A DNA stretch of 64,000 nucleotides from Neostapfia colusana (lineage: Eukaryota > Streptophyta > Magnoliopsida > Poales > Poaceae): positions 17,888,273 through 17,952,272 of the forward strand of contig JASWHV010000018.1 in assembly GCA_030760725.1 (NCBI GenBank). The letters are read 5' to 3'. A model generated the notes under the pieces. The model was given only the letters and a program-made list of their open reading frames with translations, had not been told where the DNA came from and searched no databases. Of the stretch, positions 45,432 to 55,540 are shown piece after piece. Within the stretch, counting starts at the first letter, position 1; every line of letters starts with the position of its first letter. The translations under genes were made by a program, and so were the position numbers.

Positions 45432-46113
45432 TCGGTACCCTCAATACCGGGTACCCCCGCGCACAGGCCAAAATCGCCTAAGGACTTCGCACCCTCCTCA
45501 GGGGCGAACTCCGACGGCACCTGAGCCGGACCTCCCCTCTCCGCGGGGAGAGCTCCGAAGGCTCCACGTGTCCAGCGGGGCCGGACCTCCCTCTCCTTAG
45601 AGGAGAGCTCCAGGCCCGCCACATGGCCAGCAGAGCCTGACCTCCCCCTCTACGAGGAGAGCTCCGAAGGCTCCACGTGTCCAGCGTGGCCGGACCTCCC
45701 TCTCCTCAGAGGAGAGCTCCAGGCCCGCCATGTGGCCAGAAGAGCCGGACCTCCCCCTCCATGGAGAGAGCTCCGAAGGCTCCACGTGTCCAGTGGGTCC
45801 AGACCTCCCTCTCCTCAGAGGAGAGCTCCGGGTCTGTCACGTGGCAGCGAAGCAGCGCTGCCTACCCAACGCGGCGGACAGTAGGAGTAAAGCCACACCA
45901 TGCCCTGTTCGTACAAGGTATTCAAGACCCGCACCTTCCCAAGGCGCGGTATTGAGGATCCGCGCCTTCCCAAGACGCGGAGATGCGGAGCATGCCCCTG
46001 CCAGGAGGCATTGCGTCTAGTCGCATCACAGTGAAGACATGCACGCAATGTCAGAAGCTGTGGACCAATAAACGCAGCGACAACCACTACGCCTAGCTTG
46101 CGGCGTGGGCAGG
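45432..46113 (+). repeat. Tat LTR fragment, plus orientation (left arm of palindrome)
   Basis: Starts TCGGTACCCTC (the first bases of the LTR are lost) and contains the CACGTG unit repeats and the GTACAAGGTATTCAAG and TAGCTTGCGGCGTGGGCAGGGCG blocks. It is cut before the TATA block. Confidence 0.78.
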
Positions 46114-46497
46114 GCGAAGGCTTCCGAGTCTTCATTCTGCCGCCCTGCCCATGCCGCAAGCTAGTCGTAGTGGTTGATGATGGCAGGGGCGGCAGGGGAT
46201 GTCTTGTCGCTGTGTTTATTGGTGGGTAGGCTCTGACACGGCGCGCCAGTCTGTGATGCGACTGGGCGCAACGGCACCTGACAGAGGCGTGCTCCACGTC
46301 TCCACGCCTTGGGAAGGCGGGGGCCTTGAATACCTTGTACGGGCAAGGCATGGCGCGTCTTTACTCCTGCTGCCTACCGCGCGGGGGCAGGCAGCGTTGC
46401 TCTGCTGGCCACGTGGCGGGCCCGGAGCTCTCCTCTGAAGAGACGGAGGTCCGGCCCCGCGGGACAAGTGGAGCCTTTGGAGCTCTCCCCGCGGAGG
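46114..46497 (-). repeat. Tat LTR fragment, minus orientation (right arm of palindrome)
   Basis: Inverted copy of the preceding blocks (CCGAGTCTTC, GCCGCAAGCTAGTCG, CCTTGAATACCTTGTAC), ending abruptly where element G starts at 46498. With 45847-46113 it forms an inverted repeat with arms of roughly 270 bp. Confidence 0.78.
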
Positions 46498-46740
46498 TGT
46501 CACACCCGGTTTCTCCGAAGAATAACGAAGTGAATATCACATGTATGCCAGGATCATTTTCTCACACATGTGATGACAAATAGTGAAGCACCATTTATTA
46601 CAATCCAGGTGTCGAATATAAATAAGTCTTACATAGCATATGTCTCGATGGACAATAATAAGTTCATAACATGTAAATAAAATAGCAGCGGAATATTATT
46701 CTTGTGGGCTCCATCACAGGCGTTGCCCGGGGGGCTCCAG
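46498..46740 (-). repeat. Element G 3' LTR, truncated
   Basis: About 240 bp matching 49592-49834. The other end is lost by a deletion joining it to the RNase H codons at about 46741. Confidence 0.82.
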
Positions 46741-48337
46741 GATGATAGTTGATGCCCACATCAAAGTCGTTGATTAGCTCTAACCATCTCCTTTGTCTGA
46801 GGTTGAGATCTGGCTGTGTGAAAATGTACTTTAAGCTCTTATGATCCGTATATATCTCTGTCCTCTTCCCCATCAAGTAGTGCCGCCAAATTTTCAACGC
46901 GTGTACCACTGCGGCTAGTTCTAGGTCATGTGTAGGATAGTTCTTCTCGTGTTTCCGGAGCTGCCGGGATGCATAAGCCACGACATGCCCCTCTTGCATG
47001 AGAACACATCTCAACCCGTTTCCAGAGGCATCGCAATACACCGAAAAGTTCCTCTGCATATCTGGCATAACTAGCACTGGGGCTGTTGTCAATCTTTTCT
47101 TCAGTTCCTGGAAACTCGTCTCGCACTGCGGCGTCCATGTGAAAGTGATTCCCTTCTCCAACAGTTTGGTGAGGGGTCTCGAGATCTTGGAGAAACCCTG
47201 AATAAACCGTCGATAATACCCAGCCAATCCTAAGAAGCTTCGAACTTCCCCGATATTCTCAGGGGTCTTCCACTTTTGTACATCCTCGATCTTGGCGGGA
47301 TCTACGGAGATTCCTCCCTCCGAGATTATATGTCCTAAGAAGGGAACTCTCTTCAGCCAAAACTCACACTTGCTCAACTTGGCATATAGTTGGTGTTCTC
47401 TCAGCTTCTGCAACACCATCCTTAGATGTTTCTCATGTTCTTCATCTTTGGAGAAGACGAGAATGTCATCTATGAAAACCACCACAAATTTGTCCAGATA
47501 TTCCATGAATACCTTGTTCATAAGATACATGAAGTATGCCGGGGCATTAGTTAGCCCGAAAGGCATGACGAGGTATTCATACAGTCCGTACCGAGATACG
47601 AAAGCCGTCTTTGAAATATCAGTTTGCCTTATCTTAAGTTGGTGGTATCCCGACCTGAGATCAATTCTCGAGAACACACAAGCTCCCCTCAACTGATCAA
47701 ACAAGTCTTCAATGCGGGGTAATGGGTACTTGTTCTTGATGGTTACTTCATTCAAGGCACGGTAGTCTATGCATAACCTTTGGGTTCCGTCCTTCTTGGG
47801 CACAAATATCACTGGAGCTCCCCATGTTGAGGAACTAGGACGAATATACGCCTTCTCCGTCGATTCCCTTAAATGATCCTTGAGTTCTCCCAGCTGCTTG
47901 GAGTCCATCCGATAAGGTCTCTTGTATATCGGAGCTGTTCCAAGCACTAGCTCAATTGCGAATTCCACTTCACGATCGGGAAGCATACCTGGCAACTCCT
48001 CCAGAAAAACATCTGGATATTCCCTGATGATCCTGATCTCCTCCACTTCCACCTCAACTTGATTGAGTTTAATGCCCCTCCTAGGCTCTTGTATGGTTAT
48101 GAACTTTACTATTGTGCCACTAGGGTGAGTTAGTTCCACCGTTCTTGTTGAACAATGGATGATTCCTTTATGTTTGGTCAACCAATCCATACCCAAAATA
48201 ATATCTATCCCTTGGGAATCTATCACTATGAGGTTGGTAGTAAATACTACCCCATTAATATCTAGATTCACCTTGGGACACACTTGTCTTGTCCTTATTT
48301 CTCCTCCTGGAGAGTTTACTGCTAGTATATGGTTCAT
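46741..48337 (-). pseudogene. Element G protease end, RT and RNase H
   Basis: Open frame from 48337 with no stop until it crosses into the LTR (stop at 46664-46666). Seen: VNSPGGEIRT and ILGMDWLTKHKG (protease C-terminal part; the DSG site is absent), RT with LCIDYRALNEVTIKNKYPLP, LRSGYHQLKI and FIDDILVFS near 47470, and RNase H with VYCDASGNGL and TDHKSLKYIFTQPDLNLRQR. The last authentic residues are GINYHPG near 46745, after which the frame reads about 25 LTR-derived codons. Integrase and chromodomain are deleted. The intact RT/RNase H frame contrasts with the heavy deletions at both ends. Confidence 0.87.
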
Positions 48338-48569
48338 TTGTGTTGTTTAAACTTGAAAATTTTGAGACCTTATTTCATTTATATTTTCTGAGGATTTCCT
48401 ATCTTGCGCGAACATAAATGCACTCTTAATTCATATGGGTTCACACACCAAGGCAAAGCAACCTGAAGACGAGGTTGTGGACAAACGCCCATGGCTTCCA
48501 CAACTCACGTCACACACCAAGCATTAACACACCATTAACTAAGGTAACGACTCGACTACTCGACACCTG
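48338..48569 (-). other. Spacer between the H3-tail-like frame and pol in element G
   Basis: About 230 bp with no frame matching gag or protease. It takes the place where gag would lie. Confidence 0.55.
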
Positions 48570-49373
48570 CTAAACTAAGGGAAAGGACTCTACATGACTC
48601 GTATCACTGAGCTGGCTCCTCGGGATCTTCCTCATTATTGCGGCTGCCCTCTGACTCCGCTTTGGTGGGGAAGCTGCTGGTGGAGAAGTGCGGCGACGCC
48701 TGCTCGCCCGGCGATCTGGGGAGTCAGGAGTCCATGTGTCATTCACGGTGACACACAGTTCATTCCCATCTCCTCTTTCTCTCGCCCGCAAGCTGGCTCG
48801 AAGCAACGCCTCAGTCTCCTTCAGGGTGTCGCGAACATCCTGAAGCTCCTGCTAACATTCCTGCAGTCGAGTGCTGAGCATAGCAGCATCCTCCAAGCAC
48901 GGGTCCATGTGCTCATGGGAAGTCCCCTGCTGCACTGGCGGGTACTTGTACTCCATTGATCCACTCTCACACTGGAGGACATACATGTACTCAGTCCTGT
49001 CCAGGTGGCGACGGTAGATGTGACTCTTGCAAGTGATTGCCTCCCAGGTGACATCCTTCTCCGCATCGACCTGTGTCGCTCGACAAGCTGGAGAGTGGTG
49101 GATCTTAAGCAGCTGATTTTCATGGATAATCCTCATTTCTGAACTCCATTCTTCTCGCTTCTCACGGATGGTCCGGGTGGAGCTATAGTGTATGATTAGC
49201 TTGCTCGTATTGCCGGCGGCTTGGAGCATACGTCAAAGACGGCGCAATAAACCTCCTACTGCCAATCCGTAGGAGAGATACGTCACCGGACGGTTCTCCT
49301 CTCTCAGGGCAAGGGCAACTACGGGAACTCTCCCTCCGGTGGACTTGCGGGCGGTACGGATCATGCGAACCAT
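48570..49373 (-). pseudogene. Reading frame with histone H3 tail-like N-terminus, in element G
   Basis: ATG at 49373-49371, about 200 bp after the primer site, opens MVRMIRTARKSTGGRVP. Residues 7-14 (TARKSTGG) equal positions 6-13 of the histone H3 tail including K9 and S10, and P17 aligns with P16. One frame then runs 267 residues to a stop at 48572-48570, broken by TGA at codon 47 (49235-49233) and TAG at codon 174 (48854-48852); CGA and CAG would fit. The middle has no domain I recognise. Residues about 175-201 (QELQDVRDTLKETEALLRAS and on) are coiled-coil-like, and residues about 221-250 are strongly basic (DRRASRRRRTSPP, PPKRSQR), like a nuclear localisation or DNA-binding tail. There is no histone fold, so it is not a histone. 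It occupies the place of gag. The function is unknown; chromatin mimicry is an inference. Confidence 0.6.
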
Positions 49374-49574
49374 CTAAAACATAAAGCATTTAACTTAAGT
49401 TAGATAAGATTTTAAACAAAAATCCTATTTTGAATAAAAGTTGGGTAAGATGAATAAAGTGACCCTATTAAACAACACTTTTCAACCCACGCCTTTGTAA
49501 AAATAGTTTTTAAGAAAATAGGGTCCTTAAATACGTCCATTTCTACCTAGGTCCACGTTCCTACGAGCAACCTT

Positions 49575-49587
49575 GGCTCTGATACCA
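49575..49587 (-). other. Element G primer binding site (tRNA-iMet type)
   Basis: Reads TGGTATCAGAGCC on the minus strand, four bases from the LTR end at 49592. Confidence 0.9.
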
Positions 49588-49591
49588 CTTC

Positions 49592-50220
49592 TGTCACACC
49601 CGGTTTCTCCGAAGAACAACCGAGTGAATATCACATGTATGCCAGGATCATTTTCTTACACATGTGATAACAAATAGTGAAGCATCATTTATTACAAGCC
49701 AGGTGTCGAATATAAATAAGTCTTACATAGCATATGTCTCGATGGACAATAATAAGTTCATAACATATAAATAAAATAGCAGCGGAATATTATTCTTGTG
49801 GGCTCCGTCACAGGCGTTGCCCGGGGGACTCCATGAACCTAGAAACCTTCTTCTGGTCCGAAGTCTTGGTTGTTAAACACCACATCATCCCCTTGACCTG
49901 AGCAGCAATTTAAACCAACAAAAATGCAAGGTTGAGTACCGTTGGTACTCAGCAAGTGTGGGAAAGTTATGTCATGCATAGCTAGAGCAAGGAGAGGTTG
50001 AACTCATGATTAAAGCACTACGCAATTAATACCTACCACCTTAGCTTATTAAGCACCTACATTACTACACAGGTGAAATGGTCCCAATCTCCCATCCCAT
50101 CATCATAATCAAATAACCATAACATCATTTCCAATGTGAAGCTCCCCGCTTAACATCCACAACTTCCAAAGTCATCATCCTCTAATCATGAATAAGTCCA
50201 AGCCGCTCTTGACCGTGAGC
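49592..50220 (-). repeat. Element G 5' LTR (right end approximate)
   Basis: The first 240 bp match 46498-46740. The rest is AT-rich sequence with no gene and probably belongs to the same LTR; a TG start on the minus strand would be near 50220. Confidence 0.65.
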
Positions 50221-50529
50221 ACGATTTGGCACCGACGCCGTTGCTGGAGGAGATCGAGCGCGTTTCTTCTCTGGCAGCGGGTTGGAAGCCATGGCAAGGG
50301 AGAACTCAAAGGCAAGAGAGCAAAAGCACAAGAGTCCGAGAAGAAACGCTGATAAATGCGAAGGGAAGCTGCAATGTGGGTGAGACCCCCTCTAAAAAGC
50401 TTCCCGGTGCAATTCCAAGCGATTCGGAACTCTTCGAATATCCCGCACCGGCAACCGCTTCGGTTCCTAGACCAAAGGCCGATGGCGGGTGGGCCCAAGC
50501 CGCCTAACTGAAGCGGTGGGGTCAAGGAG
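50221..50529. other. Unassigned stretch before the H array
   Basis: About 300 bp without homology to the other elements that I can see. A 93-residue plus-strand frame (50226-50507) exists but has no recognisable feature. Probably a fragment of another element. Confidence 0.4.
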
Positions 50530-50783
50530 TCAGTCTCCTAAGAAGATGAGCCGGCAAGGCACTTCGGCGGTTCCCGAAGAAAGCGCCGCAACTTGCAGAA
50601 GTGGCAGTCTTGGGAACCGCCGCAGTAAAAGCAACCATCAAGTGAGCGCACGCTCCCACGATCCCGTGGCTGTTCGTGCTCTGGCAGCGGTCAATTCGAG
50701 ACTTAGAGAAAGTGCGCGGACCAGAAGAGACGGAGGTCCCACCTCGGGCTCGCTATCTCCCCCGAGATGGGCCCGGGGGCCAC

Positions 50784-51879
50784 TGTCGGTACCTAAGATA
50801 TGGGGTACCCCCGCGCACAGGGTAAAATGCCTAAGGAACTCGCCCTTCTCCGCAGGGAGAGCTCCGAAGGCGCCACGCGTCCGGCGGGGCCGGACCTCCC
50901 TCTCCTCAGAGGAGAGCTCCGGGCCCACCACGTGGCATACAGAAGCCGGACCTCCCCCTCCGCGGGAGAGAGGTCCGAAGGCGCCACGTGTCCAGCGGGG
51001 CCGGACCTCCCTCTCCTTAGAGGAGAGCTCCGGGCCCGCCACGTGGCCAGCAGAAGCCGAGCCCCTCCCTCCGCGAAGAGGGGTCCGGAGGCTCCACGTG
51101 CCCCGCGGGACTGACCCTTCTCTTCTCTGAGAAGGGCTCCGGGCCCACCACGTGGCAGCAGAGCGACGCTGCCTGCCCCGAGTGATAGGCAGCGGGCGTA
51201 AATACGCCCCATACCTTGCCCGTACAAGGTATTCAAGGCCCGCGTCTTCCCAAGACGCGGAAACGCGGAGCACGCGTCTGTCAGGTGCCGTTGCGCCCAG
51301 TCGCATCACAGACTGGCGCGCGGTGTCAGAACCTGTCAGCCAATAAACACCGCGACAAGACAACCCATGCCGCCTGCGCCGTCATCAACCGCTACGACTG
51401 GCATGCGGCATGGGCAGGGCGGCAATATGAAGACTCAGAAGCCTTCGGCTAGAGACAACTAACGGCATAACTGCAGATACGGTAGATAATAGACAATCTT
51501 CCCGGGACCACCTGTCGGGTCCCGGCTCCCCTTGTAAGCCGCCCGAGTCTTGGACTATAAAAGGCTCGGGTAGGCGTCGATAGCAAGGGTTCGCATTTTG
51601 CAACTCATACGCTAGCCATACACTCTCAAGCTGTAACTCACCCCCAAGCCCAGGCCTCCGGCCCTGAGCAGCAAGCAATACAGCGAGCTCCATAGCTCGC
51701 CGTGGACGTAGGGTTTTACGCTCCGGCGGCCTGAACCACGTAAAACTCGCCGTGTCAAGCTCTTACTAACTCGTTCCATCCGCACAAGCTCTCCGCTAGG
51801 AACTAGCCCCTCCGAAAAAAGAACCTCGGCGGGCTGCCCAGTGAAGGCCCGGGGGAAGTGTCGACCGCACACTTCGACA
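50784..51879 (+). repeat. Element H LTR 1 (1096 bp)
   Basis: TGTCGGTACC to ACTTCGACA, with CACGTG unit repeats about 50860-51160 and TATAAAAG at 51556-51563. It is preceded by the polypurine-like GGGCCCGGGGGCCAC and followed by primer site TGGCGCGCCAGG (51882). Confidence 0.92.
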
Positions 51880-51936
51880 TTTGGCGCGCCAGGAAGGGGG
51901 CTTTTCCCCTAGCATGACGAGTTTCCGCCGACAAAG

Positions 51937-53692
51937 ATGACCAAGCTTCCTTCAGCGGCAAACTCTCCCCCTCCGCGTTCACGGCGAACCGTGACCACTG
52001 GGGAGTACATGTCGACACACTCAGGACGGAGTGTGTCGGCACAAGCTGGTAGCCAGCAGCCGACTCCGGCAACGCCAACTCCGGCTATGCAGGCCCAGAC
52101 CAGTGTGAGATCTTCTGCAGCGCTGAGGGTACACCATGGAGGTGCGCTAGCTGCAGAAAGAGCGCTGCTGCGCAACCCACCTGCGGGGGATGCGCCCCAT
52201 TCAGCGACCCAGCAATGGGTCCGTGAGGTGGACCGCCTCGTCGTCGCCGCCGCGAACCCTCGGTTTCGGCGAGGACGGCGCCCAGGACAACCGGCTGTGT
52301 CGCTGACGCGCACACCCACGGTTGACGGGCTGACGGCGGATTCCAGCTCCTCCAGGCTCCTGTCGACGGACCTGTGAAGGAAACTGGAACGGTGCCACTT
52401 GGGCCAGGACGCCCGGGTGTACCTCGAGCGACGCCGAGAGAGGCGTCGCAGCCATGAGGCAGGCGACAGCATGTCGTCGGCCTCGACACAACCAGAAGGG
52501 CAGGCCTTCGCCACGTGAGCCCTGCCTCAGGCATATGCTGCGCAGCATATGCCACAGCTATATGCGCCGCAAGTAGCGGCCCCGGCCTATGGTGCAGCCT
52601 TGCCCATGCCGGGATACGCGGTGCCAGGTGCGAACCAAACGTTCGCAGCGCCAGTACCTGCAGCAGCAGGTGCAGGATGTGCGGCCCTTGCACCCCACCT
52701 TCGCTTCGCAAGGTGGCCACGCAAGTTTTGCCCGCATCTGCCCGAGAAGTACGACGGTAGCGTCAACCCAGCGGAGTTCCTCCAGATCTACTCCACCGCC
52801 GTACTTGCTGCAGGAGGGGACGAGGCTGTCATGGCCAACTACTTCCCCGTCGCCTTGACCGGCCCAGCTCGGTCTTGGCTCATGAATCTACCTCAGGGGT
52901 CCATAACCTCCTGGGGAGAGCTCTGCCGGCAGTTCGTCGCCAACTTCGGCAGCTCTTACATCCGTCCCGGCACGGAGCTTGACCTCCACGCCGTCAAGCA
53001 ACAACCTGGGGAGTCGCTGCGCTCTTTCATCCAGCGGTTCTCTCAGGTACGCAACACCATCCCGCATATCCAAAGTGCCTCAGTGGTGGTGGCGTTCCGA
53101 CAGGGTGTCCGGGATGAGAAAATGCTTGAGAAGCTCGCGACCAGAGAGGTCCGCGATGTCTCCTAGCTCTTCAGCCTGGCGGACAAGTGCGCCAGAGCAG
53201 CTGAAGGGCGGAACTGGCACGCTCTGCCGACCTCCGAGTCAGTAGGACAGCCCGGGTCCGGTGCTGCTGCCTATGGGGGTGGCAAGAAGACCAAGAACCG
53301 GGGGGGGGGGGGGTGGCAAGATGAAGTCACCATTCACGGCCCCCGTCGCCGCAGCAGCGACGACCAGTGGAGCTCGGGGGCCACGCCCCGACAAAAGGCA
53401 GCGGCAATCACCGGCCCCAGACAGTGGCCAAGGCGGGCTATGCCCCGTGCATGGCACCTGCAACCATACTGCTGCCGAGTGCTGGGAGATCCAGAGGCTC
53501 GCAGAGCGCTTCCGCAAAGGGAGACAGCAGAGGGCTGAAGCGCCGCCCTACCCTCAGAGGGATGGCAAACAGAAGGCCGATGCCCCAGTCACTGCTACCC
53601 ACCAGGTGGGGTTCCAGGAGCCTCAGCGTGTCATAAAGACAGTGCATGACGGTGAGGACTCCAGTTCCGACGGTGACAGGCCAGGGCGTTAG
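51937..53692 (+). pseudogene. Element H gag, copy 1
   Basis: Same protein as the intact copy at 58103, but with stop codons TGA at 52375-52377 and 52516-52518 (CGA in copy 2) and TAG at 53164-53166, and a 14-base G-run near 53301-53314 in place of GGGGCAGTGG, which shifts the frame. The core motif LPEKYDGSVNPAEFLQIYS lies near 52735-52795 and the zinc finger CPVHGTCNHTAAEC near 53440-53480. The frame ends in SSSDGDRPGR at 53692; in element C the matching position continues into protease, so the pol deletion starts here. Confidence 0.85.
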
Positions 53693-55540
53693 CCAACTGC
53701 GGCGCGCCTCCATGCTTCGAACATACCTCTCGGGGGCCGCCTAAGGTCTGTCAACCCCTTGAAGGCCTTGCCAGAAGGGGAAGACGCCTTAGGTCATCCA
53801 AGACGAGCCCGGGCCTACCTACCCCTTGAAGGCCTTAGCCAGAAGGGGAGAACTCCCCGGGGCCCCCAGGAGAAGCCGCGCAGGACCTGATCCAGCGTGA
53901 AGATTACAACCTCATCGACAAGACTCGGCTGCAGCGAACACCCCGCAACGCACGGTCTCGGCTAATGCTCTAAGCACTACCGCCAAAGAACCAAACACGT
54001 CGGGGGCCTGCAGGAGGGCAACCTGGCGAAGCGTCACGCTCTATTCCAAGAAGGATCCATAAGCTCTCCCCCAGCAGGGAAGGTCCCTTCCGAATCACGA
54101 AAGCTGCCGCCCCAGGTACACATGCCTTTCAACCGAGAGTGGGATCCGTTCCCAAAAATCCTTGCCATGGAGCAACACTGTAAGTCCTACTTCCTGAGCA
54201 TCAGTAGGACAGGGTTATTCCCTTCTGTAAGAGATCCCATAGAATTTAGGAACAGCGCTTGGGGCAGCTAAGTCTCAAGGGACGGTACAGGACTACGTCC
54301 AGTTTAGCCCGGTTCCGACCCTAAGCGCGTAGAGTCTTGCTTCCCTTGAAGACAAGGCGGAACATTTCCTCCCTGTACAGCCAGAATTCCACCTATGGGT
54401 ACGAATACAGAGCCCTGTTCTACTTAGCTCTCTCTCATGCCCTCATTTAAATTATGCATTAATTTTTATGATCGCGCTATCTCTGTATGTTCATCGTACA
54501 TCTAGCTCCCCCTCTCCTGCGCTCATCCATAGTCGGCATTTGCTATCCTACCGAAGGCGGCTGCGCTTGAGGCACCTGCCGACGGCCGAGTGAGTCTCTC
54601 GGGCCTCCCCCAGTCAGGTGTTGCGGTGCCAGTTGGTTACCTCCAGGAAAGGCCAGCGTTGTGCATGGGGGGTCCAGGGTGCGTATCCAGCTTAGCCGGC
54701 CCAGAGCCCAAAGCATGCGCATCCTGCCCTCCGGAGGTCCAGGGGAGTACGTCCGCTTTGCCTGGTCATGAACCCAAAGCGCGTGCACTCTGCTTCCCTA
54801 GCGCATGGCCCGGTACTAGGGATCGGACGGCCGTACCCGGACCTTGGAGGGAGCCGGAGCTCCAGCGCCTCGTGCACAGAATTGCCCAGGCCCCGTATAG
54901 CGGATCAGGGTCGTAAGACGGATAAGACTAGGAGACGGGAGGGGAGGACCCCCCGAGGAGAATTACGTTTCCTCTGCCTGTGTGCAGGACCTCCAGGTTA
55001 CGGCAACAGGGACTGCATGAAGCGGGGGGAAAGGAGCTACCAGCTACTCCAGCCTGGGACTGGAAGGACCGGGACCTGCCCCTCCAGCAGGGGCGGGGCC
55101 TGGGGGCCCCACGTGGCCAGCGGGCCCGGAACTCTCTCCTCCCTTGAGGAGGGCTCTGGGCTCGCCACGTGGTGGGCGGAAGCCGGACCTCCCCCCCGGT
55201 GGGAGGGCTCCGAAAGCCCTACTTGTCCAACATGGCCGGAGCTCCCGCCTCTTAGGAAGGAGCTAAGGACCCGCCACGTGGAAGGCAGATCTGGAGCTCC
55301 CCATAGGGCGAGATCCGGAGACCTCCGGGGGCCCCTAACACGGTTAGGACCTGGGGAGGGTGTCTGTGCAAAGCTCCGAGATTGGAAATGGCCTCTGAGT
55401 ACCTTGCGGAGCTAAGGGCTCAGCCAGGCAAAGCCAAGAAGGAGAGAAAAAGCATCACAGACACAAGTATCCAAGAGAGTCAAATTAAGCAAGGCTCCAT
55501 GAGCTGGACTACAGACTCGATAAAAAGGGAGAAACAAGTC
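53693..55540 (+). other. Element H untranslated region after gag
   Basis: Non-coding. It includes a block with CTTGAAGGCCTTGCCAGAAGG twice (near 53760 and 53828), a segment shared with element D (54430-54920) and, near 55060-55330, degenerate CACGTG-bearing units similar to the LTR repeats. No gene is seen. Confidence 0.65.

Larger units (their letters stand above)
46498..50220 (-). mobile_element. Element G: deleted Tekay-type chromovirus with an extra reading frame
   Basis: Minus-strand element with matching LTR ends TGTCACACCCGG (plus reading) at 46498 and 49592 and an iMet primer site next to the right LTR. The internal region holds a reading frame with an H3-tail-like start (49373-48570), then a protease-end/RT/RNase H fragment (48337 to 46741). 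Gag, the protease active site and integrase are missing; RNase H runs straight into the truncated 3' LTR. The right end near 50220 is approximate. Confidence 0.75.

Noticed and set aside
48570..49373. A histone H3 gene
   Set aside because: Only the first 15-17 residues resemble H3; the histone fold is absent and the frame lies inside a retroelement.
46498..50220. Element G as a simple insertion into the minus LTR arm with target duplication GGAGG
   Set aside because: GGAGG precedes the left end, but the sequence after the right end does not continue the interrupted LTR, so the right boundary is not a clean insertion edge.
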